This document shows, piece by piece, positions 1 to 12,799 of a stretch of DNA of 64,000 nt. Origin of the DNA: Theocolax elegans (lineage: Eukaryota; Arthropoda; Insecta; Hymenoptera; Cerocephalidae); contig CM047427.1 in assembly GCA_026168455.1 (NCBI GenBank), positions 9,604,835 to 9,668,834 on the forward strand, written 5' to 3'. Both the position numbers and the translations under genes were made by a program. How positions within the stretch are numbered: position 1 is the first letter of the stretch; each line of letters opens with the position of its first letter. The notes below the pieces were generated by a model. That model saw only the letters and a program-made list of their open reading frames with translations, ran no database searches and was not told the DNA's origin.

Positions 1-25
1 TAAACCAATAAACTCTGATTTTCAG

Positions 26-3000
26 AACAACAAATGCATGAGGATAAAGATTCTAGGCGATTGTTACTACTGCGTTTCTGGGCTTCCCGTGTCGCGTCCA
101 AATCACGCCTACAATTGCGTCAACATGGGCCTGCAGATGATCGATGCTATTAGGTAAGGTGCAACTTGCACGTTGCGTCAATTAATCTACGTAATATACT
201 AAAACGTAAGGTACTTTTTTATTTTCTCTGTAAATATGTATAAATAGCGTTGCTATTAAGTTTAAAAATTTATAGTCGCAACAAGTAAGTGACAACCAAG
301 ATATCGATCGATATATCTATCCTTTCATTTTCTAATTACAAAGTGTCTTTAGACGATCGATAGACCATACTTTTAATAAGATTATAAATCAATTTCGTGT
401 ATTGTTATTATTTGCATCACGGCGATTAAAAGATCAAAATTAATCATTTTAAAAGAATAAAAAAAAGAAGGCACGAACGAACGATAAACGTCGGAGGGAT
501 GCAACGTAAAAAAAAATTGGGTCAACCGCGAATTTGATTACCGGCTCTATAATTTATGCGAAGAATAGCGACATTTAGTAATTATAGGAAAACCGAGGTA
601 AAATTGTGGTCTTAAATGCGGATTTAAAATGCGCCTCGCGTCCATATATAGGTATATACTTTTTTTAAGCTTATCTCTCGACGCACAGACGCATACCTTC
701 AAAATTAAACGAATTACTTAATACTTTTTCGTTAGGATCATCAGTTTCGATATATATACATATACCCGGAGAAAAAGCAACGTATAATCTTTTTATGTTA
801 ATCGGAATGAGGGTAATAAGCTCTTGGTTAAATAATAAATCAAATAACATTTTAGTTTTTTTGTTGTTGTTAAATAATAGATTACGCTCCGTATAATCTT
901 AGTATAAGCGTTTAATTATCCAGGGCTTAAACCGAGATTATCATAATTTTTTAGTTTACTTTCGAGTTTCGTTGAATTATTTATTTGTATATATGCGTAT
1001 TTGACGTACGTTAATTTTATTTTTTCGGTTTATTTTGCAATAAAAATAGTATTGTTAATTTGCATGATACAATCCGAAATAAAAAAAGTGTCTTAATTAA
1101 CTATAAAAAATCAAATAAAATGGTATGTACATCTTGAATAATCACACCGAAGGGTATATATATATATATAAGAAAATAATTGAACGCGGTTTATTAAAAT
1201 GTTATTTAGTCCGGAAATGTGACGAAAAACTTAACAAAGAGTCCTTTAGAAAATTAATTTCTTTTCAAATGTTACACGCTCAACAATTTGCAATGTGATT
1301 AACTCGCAGGCAAACACGCGTTTCGTATTTAATAAACTGAATGTATATATATATATGAAAATATACGGGGTAATAAAGCGAGCCACGGTTTTATAAAATT
1401 ACAAGAAAAAAAAAGGTAATAACAAGCGTAATCAATAATTTTAATTAAGTGAAACGTCAATGGGTGAAAGACGTTGGAATAGAAATATAAATAATAATAT
1501 AAAATCCATTTCAGATTCGTGCGCGAAGCGACGGGTTTCAACGTCGACATGAGAATCGGCATCCACACCGGAAACGTCTTGTGCGGAGTCCTCGGGTTAC
1601 GGAAATGGCAATTCGATGTGTGGAGCGACGATGTCACCCTGGCCAATCACATGGAAAGCGGTGGACTACCCGGGTTAGTGCGATCGCTTAATTTTATGTC
1701 GATATATACATATACATATATATGTACGTACATATGTGCACTACCGAGCGAGCATCTGCGTTTATCATCTGGAAAATGGGCGATACGCTTTATTCGCGTA
1801 CTGTTGTGTAGTATATTTAGTTTAGGAGATGAACAGCTCGGATATTAGTATCGTTGTTTATGTTTTCATTGACGGAACCGTTTATTTCTATCAAAAAATT
1901 AATATGTTACAATTAACAAAATCAAGCATGAAAATGTTCGTGTTTTATTTTACATCTCATCGTTATTATTGCGATAGAAATGTGGTTATAATTAGTGTTA
2001 ATTATATGTTTATAATTAATTAATTATTATCAATTTATTAATGAAGGTATACATTATTGTTTCCTATAAGCTTCTTTTATACCGTTAATTAATATTGTTT
2101 ACGAATATTTACAGATTTTCGTTCTATAATTTACTTACGATTTTCTTGTCTTTCGAAGTTGATATCTGTAATTCGACTGTCACGTCACTTTCATTTTTGA
2201 TTCGATGCCAATTCGTTACTGTATACGAAAACGATTTTATTATTTTTTTAACTTGTGTTACAGACTTTTATATATTTTGCGTTCAATTTAAATAGTGTAA
2301 ATACAACGAAAAAGGAAAACATATTAATTATAATTTTTATTGGACGACGAAAGTCTTTTTTTAAATACAAAATTTTGGAAAATATTTACTCTCGCCTAGT
2401 TCGCGCTATTCTTGCTAATAAAAATTTAAAATTCAATTTATCGAAGCTATTCTTTTTGTTTTACCCGACGAAAAAAATATAACTGGTTACCATATACGCA
2501 CATACACACGATGCGAAACCGAATTTTTATAAAACCAAAAGTTGTCAAAATTTTTTTTCGATCATTGCATAAAAAATTTGATCTAACCACACTGTGACAG
2601 ATATGTACATACGTATATATATGTACGTAAGTAAAGGAACTTTTAATATTTTAATAAATTTGAAAAATATGTAATTTGTAAAAGTTAAATTAAAGTTAGT
2701 AAAAAAAGAAAAAATGTTTTTAAAAAATGTGACATCGAACGCGCAGTCGAGTCCACGTGACGAAAGCGACGCTCCTTGAACTTGGTGATAATTTTCAAGT
2801 GGAGCCAGGGAACGGAGGTTCGCGCGAAGGTTACTTAGCTGAACACGAAATCGAAACTTTCCTCATCATTCCACCCAAGGTACGTTGATATATTCTTGGT
2901 ATATAAAGCGATTGTTTGTGTCGTTGGATACTCGAAACACACATAAATTCAAGAGAATAGAGTAACTTGGTACATCCATTTGTTATACAAGACTTTTCGA

Positions 3001-6000
3001 TGAACGAGTCGATTTCAATTATTAACATTTTTTTATTTTTATTAATTTTCTTGGTTAATATTTTCATATAGCTTAATTTTGAAAAAGGTAGTCGTTGGCA
3101 TGTATAATAATATAGTGTAAGTGTTTATAATATATACATGTAGAAAATATCAAAAGTAGGTCTTAAACGTCAAATTGATTAAAACGTCGTTCACATTAAT
3201 GTAATCGTTGGGATTGCGCACCCAATAATTAAATACATTTTATGTGTACAAAAAATACGAGCTACTTTTGTGTGCAGTGCTTATTGCCAAAATGTTTTAA
3301 TATTGTTCAATACCAACATCTGTTCGAATAAAAGCTAAACAGGCATATTTTGACTAAGATGGCCGTATAAATATAAAATAAAATAAACGATGCAAATGTT
3401 GAATATTCTTCAATCTTTTGTTTTCGGGAACGAGCATCTCAAGTGTCTTGACCATCAAACAAAAATAATAATATTAAAAAATAATAGTATAAATAAAAAT
3501 TCAGTCGATTCATAGTTTTTACTAGTACGGTTATAAATCAAAAATATTTGAATAAGTTAAGCTCGCGTAACTTTTTACGTTTACGACTCAACTTGATTCT
3601 CTTCACATTGTCCAACGATTATTATTATTACTATAAAGGTATTCATGTATATATTCATTTTATTCAATTGTTACTAATTTACTGTTTTTCTCTTTGTTCA
3701 TTACATCCTAGAAAAATAAGGAAGAAAACGAACTAGAGAATGGGAAAGCAACTCGAGGTCCAGGTCCCATACCCTCCAGGTAAAACAAACTTTTTACTGT
3801 CCTATTTAAACTTTTATTTACATATACTTTCAAGACTATCTACGTACCATATGTACGTCATTGTAAGAGATAAAATTTTAAACAGCAAAATTCCTCTTCG
3901 TTTGGCCAGTTTTATTTATATTACATTAATTAGAACCACTCGCGTTGTACTTTCAATGTAATTTTAAGTTTACGTAAATATTGTCCTCTCGAACGAATTT
4001 CTTAAAAAATACAACTCCAAGTACGTATATTACATTTCTGTCGAATACAATATTGAGAGTACATTTTATTCGATGTGTTCTTTTCGTTTTACTGCGTTTG
4101 GGTCAACATCGAATCAAGATGCAATACGTAAAATAAGAATGGATCTTGGAAAATTATTATCTCTCTTTAACGTAAAACAAAGAAAAAAACTGTGAATTGT
4201 ATGAAAAAAACGTGAATTTTCGATAGATCCAGGCCGAGCAGTAAAATGACGAAATACGTGGAATGCTGGGGTGCGGACAAGCCTTTCGCAAATATAGCCG
4301 AGGCAACATTGGCAAAAAATATTGGACTAACCGTAAGTACCGTCGAGTTCTCAATGATATTCGTATATGCATATGTCTATACATATATAATATTTTTATA
4401 CTCCTATTTTAATGAAAATTCCATTTGAATCTATACATATATATAAAACGAATCGACGTAAATGTTTATACCGACAGAGCATCGCGATGATCGAGTCGAG
4501 TCTCCTGAGCAACAATTCAACGTGCTGTGATACCGAGTAAGTGCTAGGATAATAATTTCCTTTCTTCCTTTTACTTTCTCGATCGTTATTGTACGTTCTC
4601 CTTTAAAAGCACGCGTATATCCTCGTCTCGTAGATCAGAGGGTGAAATTCTCGAAAAATCCTTTTCTCGGTTTGGAGAAAAGGGGTTGTGCGTTTTTTTT
4701 GGTAACCAACCTTTTCACGAATGCGATTGACGAAGGATAACGGGTTCCACTTCCATTTGAAATAATATAATGACGCGGACGAAAAATAAACGAAGGAAAA
4801 ATCGTTTGATCGTGTTATAGACAATGGTGCGGGAGACGAGAAGGAATGTCGAGTTTGACTTACTGGTTCAAGGATACGGGACAAGAGCATCAGTACCGTG
4901 AGCAAAGAGACGAGCAATATCCCTGGTACGTCCTTATCTCGACGCTTCTCTACCTCGTCATGTTCTTCGTCCAAATAGTCTATTTACCCGGGTGAGTTAA
5001 ACCAGACATACATATATATACACATTCGTATACCTGAGAATTGCTAATAGTTGATATAGTTACTCTCAGTCACTTTAGGTGCGACGTCGATTTCAACGTT
5101 TTTATGATTATTAAACTATATACTTGCAAGAGAGTCGAGAATTTGCGGGAAACGGATCGATTTCGAAATTAACGCGATTTTTTTTTATTTTGAAGGGATC
5201 ATGAGGTTGATTATCTTGTAAGGGAAATTCCAGTGATAATCAACCTCTGATTAAGTCTCAAAAATGAAGAAAAAGCTTGGATCGAGCGTTACAATTTTAA
5301 CTGCAGTTTGTTACAGTATTTTAAAACTGGGACGATTGACAAAATATAGTCAAAGATTAGCTTATTAATTACTTCACTGAGAAAAGTATTATAGGAAAAA
5401 CTATTACAACATTATCAAAAATTACTATAATGCATAGCAGTGACGAGACATACTTTCAATATATTAAAAATTACTATTTTACATAGCAAAATGTGTAATT
5501 TTGAATATCCACAATATTACATTGTAAATTTTATTTTATTATACAATATTAAAATATTGTTTTGCATAATAAATATTCAAATTAAAAATAAAATATGATA
5601 ATGATAAATGTAAATAATACACATCTATGTAATGTTATTATTACAACTTTTATTCATTGATCTGCAGATATGTTTTAAATGTATATTTGAATAACCATCA
5701 TTCATAACAATTAATAGTATAATTATTTACATTATCTTCATACAGTTTGTCCCAATTGAACTCGTTTTTATTATAAATTTTAAACGCTTGCAAATGCGTG
5801 ATATAAAACAATCTTTTAATTTTTTTTATTATAAAAACATAATTTGAATTTTAAAATATTATTTCCCAAGCTATTTGGCATAACGGGCCAGAAGAGGTAC
5901 TTAATTACGAAAAACTTATTTCCGGATGTCCCTTATTTGATGCACCAGATAATATATTTACTAAATGCTTACCCTTATGTATTTTTTTGGTTAATACTTG

Positions 6001-9000
6001 TGACACTTCATGCGCGTATTTGATGCTATGGTAACACAGACCAAAGCGTATTTTTTATTGTAATAATTTTTACTATGTTCTGTATTAAAAATTATTATCA
6101 TCGGTTGCTATTGGCAGAAAAAACAAATTTTAATACATTTTAAAAAATTTGTACTATGTTTCAAAATAAATCTTACATTATATTTAACTAAAAATTACAT
6201 CAATTTTAAAAAAAATTAATATAAATATTTCTTGTCATGTAACATAGTAATTTGAATTATACGTTGTAATACATTTTATAATTAATTAATATAAAAGTTG
6301 CAAAAATATATTAATAATTAATAAGTTCATTATAAAAATTGGTTTAACAGAAGTATGTCTCACCAATATCATACATTATAGTAATTATTGCAAAATTTAT
6401 AATAAATTTTCCTATAACACTTTTCTCAGTGTTTTTAACAATACTTTAACCTATTTTTTAAATTAGTTTACAAATTGATGCTCTCGATCAAAGCTTTTAG
6501 TTTCTACTCTTATTCCCTAGATCTTTTAGAATAATTCGCATGTATATGTACATGTCGAAACTAATCCTTTTCGATCGAATGATCAATCCGTTTTCACAAG
6601 TTTTGGACTCTTGTTGTCAAAGCAAATTTGTCGTTATACTGTAGCAAAAAATTCGTATTTTATATTACTAGATAGGATTTATGTAGATTCACATCTAGAT
6701 GTAATGGATGTGCACCCTGTAACCATTGAATCTGTCCAAACAATTTGAAACCGACGCGATCTTATTGGTTAATTCCCATGCTTCTTGTCGATACATTTCA
6801 AAAGCATACGGACAGTGCATATTCTAGTTTAATTGACAAAGTTGTGTATAAGGGATCCAATCTAGTTTTACGTGAAAAGTGAAAATTTTAGATTTTTGTA
6901 TCGACGTTATTTTACAAACGGTCATGGTCATTTTTGTGGAAATATTCTCTTAGTTCTTATTTTTAAATGTTGTAACGTTTTAAATTTCAGTATAAAAATA
7001 CGTTTTATTGACGCAAATAGCTACAATGAAATTCGATAGAGTTAAAAAATATTAAATTGCATTTGTTACCTGAGTAAGAAGAAAGGTAAAAATTATCTAT
7101 ATGAAAACTGGTATTTCACTAAAATATTTGAAATAGGTTAAAATAGTTGATATTTTCTTATCTTTGTAAAAATATGTCTTACTGTTCGAACGCGGGAGTT
7201 AAGCACTTTGTATATAGTAATATAACTTAATTGGAACTTTGGTCCTATAGTAATAACCTACAAATTGAATGATTTCCCCTAAAGGCGAAAGTATGATCAA
7301 ACGTTGACCAGGTTGCATTTAACTAAAATGTAAAGCCAAAAGGGAAAAGAAAGACTCGACCGAGATATTTAATATAAAAGCAATATTGGTGCAGAAATGT
7401 ACGATATAGACGCGTGTTTATACGGTCTCAAATTGGTTGTAAGATACGTTGTAAACGTTGCATGCGAACAGGAACATAACGATTTATGGCTGCTTCGGTG
7501 CGGGACTGCTCTGCCTTTCTATGTTGTCGACGATCTCGTGGCTGGCTAGCCGCAAAAGCAAACCCGGAGCCGAGGCGAGCCACGCTGGTGTTGTGGCCGA
7601 AGAGCGCGTGATGCTTAGTCGTGGTATTCGAATATCCGTCTACGTCATTACCGTCGTTCTGGCTGTCTCATCCTCGGTTGTCAGCCTCATCGATGCCGAT
7701 CCCGATTGGGAGACCAACCTCGCACCGGTAAAACGTCAATCCCACGCTTTTCGATATACCATTTCCTATACATTTTACATACTCGCCTTTTTTTTCTTCT
7801 TTTTCCTTCCCTTGGACTTGCAAGTTACAATGCCGTGAGTCAGCTTCCCACCCCTCACCCCTCGCTCTTTCTCTTTCTCTTCGCGAGATTGTAATCTAAA
7901 CTTTTTGAATCTAGTTTCTGAAATTTTCACGAAGAAACGGGCTCGAGTTCAAAGTGAGAAAATTATTAGGTTGAATAAAAGCGGAAAATGACGAGTGAAA
8001 GAAGTGAAAAGTATGCTTTACCTGCGGAGTGCGTAATAAATCTATACAGCCGGAAAATATGTAGAATACATACGCGTACTTTCATTTTCTTTTATTCCCA
8101 CTATTTTTACATTTTTAAGATTTTTTTTTTGTAAAATTGTTCGTTATAGCTGCTTTTTCTCTAGACAGTATATATCTACCTGTAAAGTGTGACGAACAAT
8201 ACTAATGTATTCGTTTATAAATTTCTCTGAAAGTTAATGCGTATTTGATAATAAAATTAATTGAAAGAAAGAAGTAGAGATATCTTCCGAGATATTTAAA
8301 TAGATTTAATATTTATTAAATTCAATCGACTATATATAATACGATTCCCCTTTCATTGCATTCCATTGTGTTAAATAAATCCTCTCCTTTTTCTGCACGC
8401 ATTTTAACTCTAACTAAGGAAATTCCATGGAAATAAGATGTTTCGTTTTAGATGTACGTGGAATGCGCTGCAATTGCATTAGTCGTCGGATGGACGCACT
8501 TGAGGGTCGGATCGCTTTTAAAACTCGCCGTGATGATAGCTTCGATTCTCACACTCCTCGGTGTATATTCCCAATGTCTAGTCATTCAAAATTACTACAC
8601 CGATCCGCGGAACGAGTAAGTATATCGAGTGTTAACGTTATTGTATTTATAATTTTTTGCACTTTTATAAAGGTTTCAATTGGATTACGCAAAATTAACG
8701 TACAAGTTAATTTTTATATATATATATTTTTCTATTTTATAATTTTGTACAACAATCAAGTATATGTACATATATACTGACCTGTTGAATTGTAAAAGTA
8801 CGTAAATTAAAGAGATCAAAGTGAAAGGGCATATCTCAAATGATGTTCAAAACGTCTCAGAAACGAATTTTAAAAAGACGTAAAAATCTCAATGGAAAAA
8901 TAAATTGGTAGTTAAAAGTGTAACAAAATCAAGCATAAAAAATCAATACCTATTTAACGAAAACGAAATGATTATTGATCTTTCTTTTTTATTACCTGAC

Positions 9001-12000
9001 ATACATTAGACCTTACTAAAAATAATATCGGTTTCGAAGTGCACGACAATAATGAAAATAAAAAAGTATCGATCGATCATAAAATCAGTAATAATTCAAA
9101 TAATTAATCAGTAAAAATAGTAATAATGTGTACACCATTGTTTGCAACAAATTTTAATGTATCAATACGTGCAAAAGTTTTTTTAATGATTATAAACTAA
9201 ATAGGTATGGTGTTTTGGGAAATCAATATTTTACTATTTCTTTTACATAAACTTATAGTTACACACACAAAATTCACGCAAAAAATAGAATAATATAATT
9301 AAACAGTGAAAATAATAAAGAGTGACTTTATTGTTGTACATTCATTTCATATTCATTTTATGCAATCATATTAAAAATAATATTGAATATAAACAAATGT
9401 ACTCTTTTTACATTATACAGAGGTTTAAAATAATGAAACATGTATTATCATTGACATAGTATTTTATATTTTTCAACCTCGTTTCTACTAAATTGACTTT
9501 TAACTACATTATTTTAAAACTACATTGTATAAAGTATGATTTTAGAGGTTTAAACATTCAAATCGATGATCATAGCATCGACATTTACTTAATTAATTAA
9601 AAAATATAATGTTTAAAATATTGTTTTGAAAATCTGAAAAACTTGAGAAAAACCGTGACGCGAAAGATCGCGACTTAACTGTTTTTTTAAGAATAAGTAT
9701 AATTCATTCAGTAATGAATAAATGATCGATAAACCAGCATAAAACTAGCATAATTTAAAGAATCGTGAAACACTGTATCTATACGTGAAATTTTAGGTTT
9801 TTCAAGGTACACTACTTGATTCAAATCGGTTTCCTGCTAGGACTGGTCAGTCTCGTTTTGCACGTCCTCGACCGTAGAATCGAATACACATCGCGTACGG
9901 ATTTCCTGTGGAAAAGTAAATTAAAGGTAGAGCAAGACGAAGTCGAAACGATGCGAGGTATCAACAAGATACTTTTGGAAAATATTTTACCCGCACACGT
10001 AGCCGGTCACTTTCTCGCCTCACGAGAAAACCAGGTAGTTTAACGCTCTAATATACACATGCGATATTGATTAGAAAAAGTGTTTGTAATTAACCATCCT
10101 ATAATAAAACGTGCAGGATTTATACCACGAGAGTTACAGCAGTGTCGCTGTGATGTTCGCCTCGATACCAAATTACAAAGAGTTTTACGACGAGACGGAC
10201 GTCAATCAGCAAGGACTCGAATGCCTGAGGTTACTCAACGAGATAATATGCGATTTTGACAAATTACTCCTCAAACCAAAATTCTCGAGTATCGAGAAAA
10301 TCAAGACAATCGGTAGCACTTATATGCTCGCTTCTGGTCTCAGTCCTGGCAAGGAAGACCTAGATGGATTGGTACGTTATAAAAATATAATTATATTAAT
10401 AATTTACTCGTTCATTTATTTACATTACCTTTCTATTTTTCTTCTTTCAGACCGATCTTACGAAGCAACGAGAGCACAACGTTGTCGTACTCGTCGATTT
10501 TGCTATTGCTCTCATGACCGTATTGGAACAAATTAATCTTAACTCGTTCCAAAACTTTCAGTTAAGAATAGGTAAGGCTTGTTCTTCAAGATCATACAGT
10601 TTATTGGTATCAATTTCAAAACGGCTCTTTATAAATAAATATTTAAAGTATAAAAATCGCTTTAATTTTCATTATTTTAAATAAAATGTATATCAATATT
10701 TTCATAATTGGAGGACACCGACAACTCCGCGTTTTGGCATAATTTATCACTCTTTCGAGTATTAATTTACTATATTACAGTGTTTTCCAAATTACGTCGT
10801 ATAATCTTTATAGGTTATTAGGATATTTGAATATTAATCTAACGAATTGATGAGCGTGATATCCATTTTAATTTTCACTAACTACTCAATTTTCTCAATC
10901 GGCGGGTCAGTAATATATTTATTTTGATCCATTAAAAATACTTGATTGATCTTCTCAAATAAGTGACGTATTTATAATCAGGACATTGCCGAAATTTTAT
11001 AAAATAAATTATGAAAATTGTTAAAAGTTATTTAAAAAAATAAACAAGGAACGTAAATCTATAAAAACGTATAAAATTAAAAATTAAAATCAATTCAAAA
11101 CTAAATTAAACTCTGTTATAATTAGTAGTAAAATACAAAATTATGTCAATGTATATGTTTTTATTTTAATTATAAAGATCCAAAAATTGTAAGCGCCGGA
11201 AATTTAAATTTCAATGTTTATTTTTAGTTAAATTAATCTTAATTTTAAATTCTCCCACGTATTAGTAAATAGCAAGGTATACGTTATATCCTGGGTAAAA
11301 ATTATATTTTATTAACTTAATTAAAATAACAAAAAATGAAAACCCAAGTATATTAAGATTAATTCAGTTGTTGCATCGAGAACTGTACATAAATTGAGAA
11401 TACCTAATTCAACACGAGAGGATCGCACTAGAGATGTTAATAATAGTATATACACTACGCACGTACATAAAAATATTTTCACCCTGATCATCTAAAAAAT
11501 TTACTCTATTAACCTCTACGAGTGAAGTAAAATTGCATTTCATTCCTTCGATCACTTTATTCCCCGTAGACACATTTTATTCATCGTAGACTTACTTTTT
11601 TGTTTTGAATTTTATTATGTTAAATTAAAAATATCAAACAATTTTACAATATTGAAAAAATTTGTTATTTCAAAAAGTGACTTTTTAAATGATCAGAATG
11701 AAAAATTTTATATGCACTTCGAGGAAGTGCATAAACACACTATTACGGTTCAAATATTCACTTCTTAAATCTAAAGTAGTCAAAATTTCATTAATTCAAT
11801 TAAGTTTACTGAAGTAATGAATCAATTAGTGAATTATTTCTGTTTAAATATTTTCATTATAAATTTAAAAGTAATAATTACTGAAATTGTTTATTACCAG
11901 TGTAAAATGAAAACGTTATATATAAATATAATGTTGCAAATTTCATTTAGAGATAATAATTACTTACGCTCCAAGAGAGTAAAATAGACGTGTGCTCCTG

Positions 12001-12799
12001 CGGGTAAAGGTTGCTGTGATTCACTTAAGGGAATAATAGTTATTTATATAGACTAAGGGAGTAAAATAGGCATTTATTCCTCGGATGAAAGTTACTTTTG
12101 CTCCCGAAGTGTATATATAAATTTCACCCAAATCTTATATGTTAAATCTCGTTAAAGCTTGGGCAGCAACTTTCATAAGTAAATGCCAATATTACTTCTT
12201 GAGTGCAGAAATAACTATTATAACAATTAAAATAATATTCCAAATTTTTTTCAAAATTACAAGATGAACAATTAAATGTATATTCGAAAGTAAGTTTACG
12301 AATAGAGAGAATGAGTGTTACTCCGTTCGTCGAGGTCAATAAAGTGGACTATTTAGTTAATCAGGGTAAAATAAAAGTCATATATTCAAATAATAATCTA
12401 CATAACAACTAAAAATTTAAAGTTAAATCAAAAAATACTATAACTAAATAATATAGCCCGAAAAAAAATAAAATACTTTGGGTTGTATATAATATACACG
12501 TACAATTAATAAAGTAAAAAATGTGAATTTAAGGTCTGAATCACGGACCGGTGATAGCCGGAGTAGTAGGCGCTCAAAAGCCTCAGTACGACATCTGGGG
12601 AAACACGGTGAACGTAGCATCTCGTATGGACAGTTGCGGGGAAATGGGCAAAATCCAAGTGACGGAGGACACGGCGAAAATCTTGATAAAAGCTGGTTAC
12701 GTCCTCACCTGTCGCGGTCCAACGTTCGTCAAGGGGAAAGGAACGTTGACCACCTACTTCGTCAATACTCCTTTCGACAATAAAAAGGATAATTATTGA
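26..12799 (+). CDS. Ac76E: Adenylyl cyclase, AC2/4/7 (Ac76E-like) class, 3' part of gene
   Basis: Makes cAMP from ATP at the plasma membrane. Thirteen coding exons are visible: 26-153, 1515-1673, 2747-2879, 3712-3779, 4227-4332, 4478-4536, 4821-4991, 7472-7727, 8452-8615, 9797-10034, 10117-10371, 10451-10571, 12534-12799. Together they encode 707 residues; the N-terminus lies left of the window. The visible protein starts inside catalytic domain C1a ([14 protein letters not shown] with the metal Asp; [18 protein letters not shown]) and passes through the C1b linker ([16 protein letters not shown]). Six membrane segments follow (exons 7-10: [74 protein letters not shown]), then C2a. C2a keeps the ATP-site residues: Lys in [14 protein letters not shown], Asp in QYDIW, Asn and Arg in NTVNVASR, Lys in VKGKGTL. 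The C1 stretch [11 protein letters not shown] resembles AC2/4/7 and fly Ac76E; that class call is from memory of the family. Catalytic residues look intact. Confidence 0.93.
5203..5247. repeat. Hairpin in adenylyl cyclase intron
   Basis: The 13-nt arm GAGGTTGATTATC (5203-5215) is exactly repeated as its reverse complement at 5235-5247, with a 19-nt loop. It lies in the intron between exons 4821-4991 and 7472-7727, just upstream of the inverted-repeat element at 5375. No function is evident. Confidence 0.6.
5375..6431. mobile_element. Non-autonomous inverted-repeat element (MITE-like), about 1.06 kb
   Basis: The left end begins CACTGAGAAAAGTATTATAG and the right end is its reverse complement with one mismatch (TATT against TGTT). 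The similarity continues inward for about 80 bp and includes shared blocks AATTACTATAATG and GAGACATACTT. The interior is AT-rich with no convincing ORF, so it is non-coding and would depend on an outside transposase. No clear target-site duplication was seen, so the superfamily cannot be assigned. It sits in an intron of the adenylyl cyclase gene. Confidence 0.7.
11500..12330. repeat. Diverged repeat cluster in last intron of the cyclase gene
   Basis: Imperfect copies of a motif around AGTAAAATAG...CATTTATTCCT...GAAAGTT occur in direct orientation at about 11975 and 12057 (82-nt spacing). A third copy is inverted at about 12145-12205. A related stretch, AGTAAAATTGCATTTCATTCC, lies near 11526. 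The arrangement suggests remains of an old element or small satellite; the boundaries are approximate. A short perfect hairpin, ATGCACTTC GAG GAAGTGCAT, lies at about 11713-11733. Confidence 0.35.
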
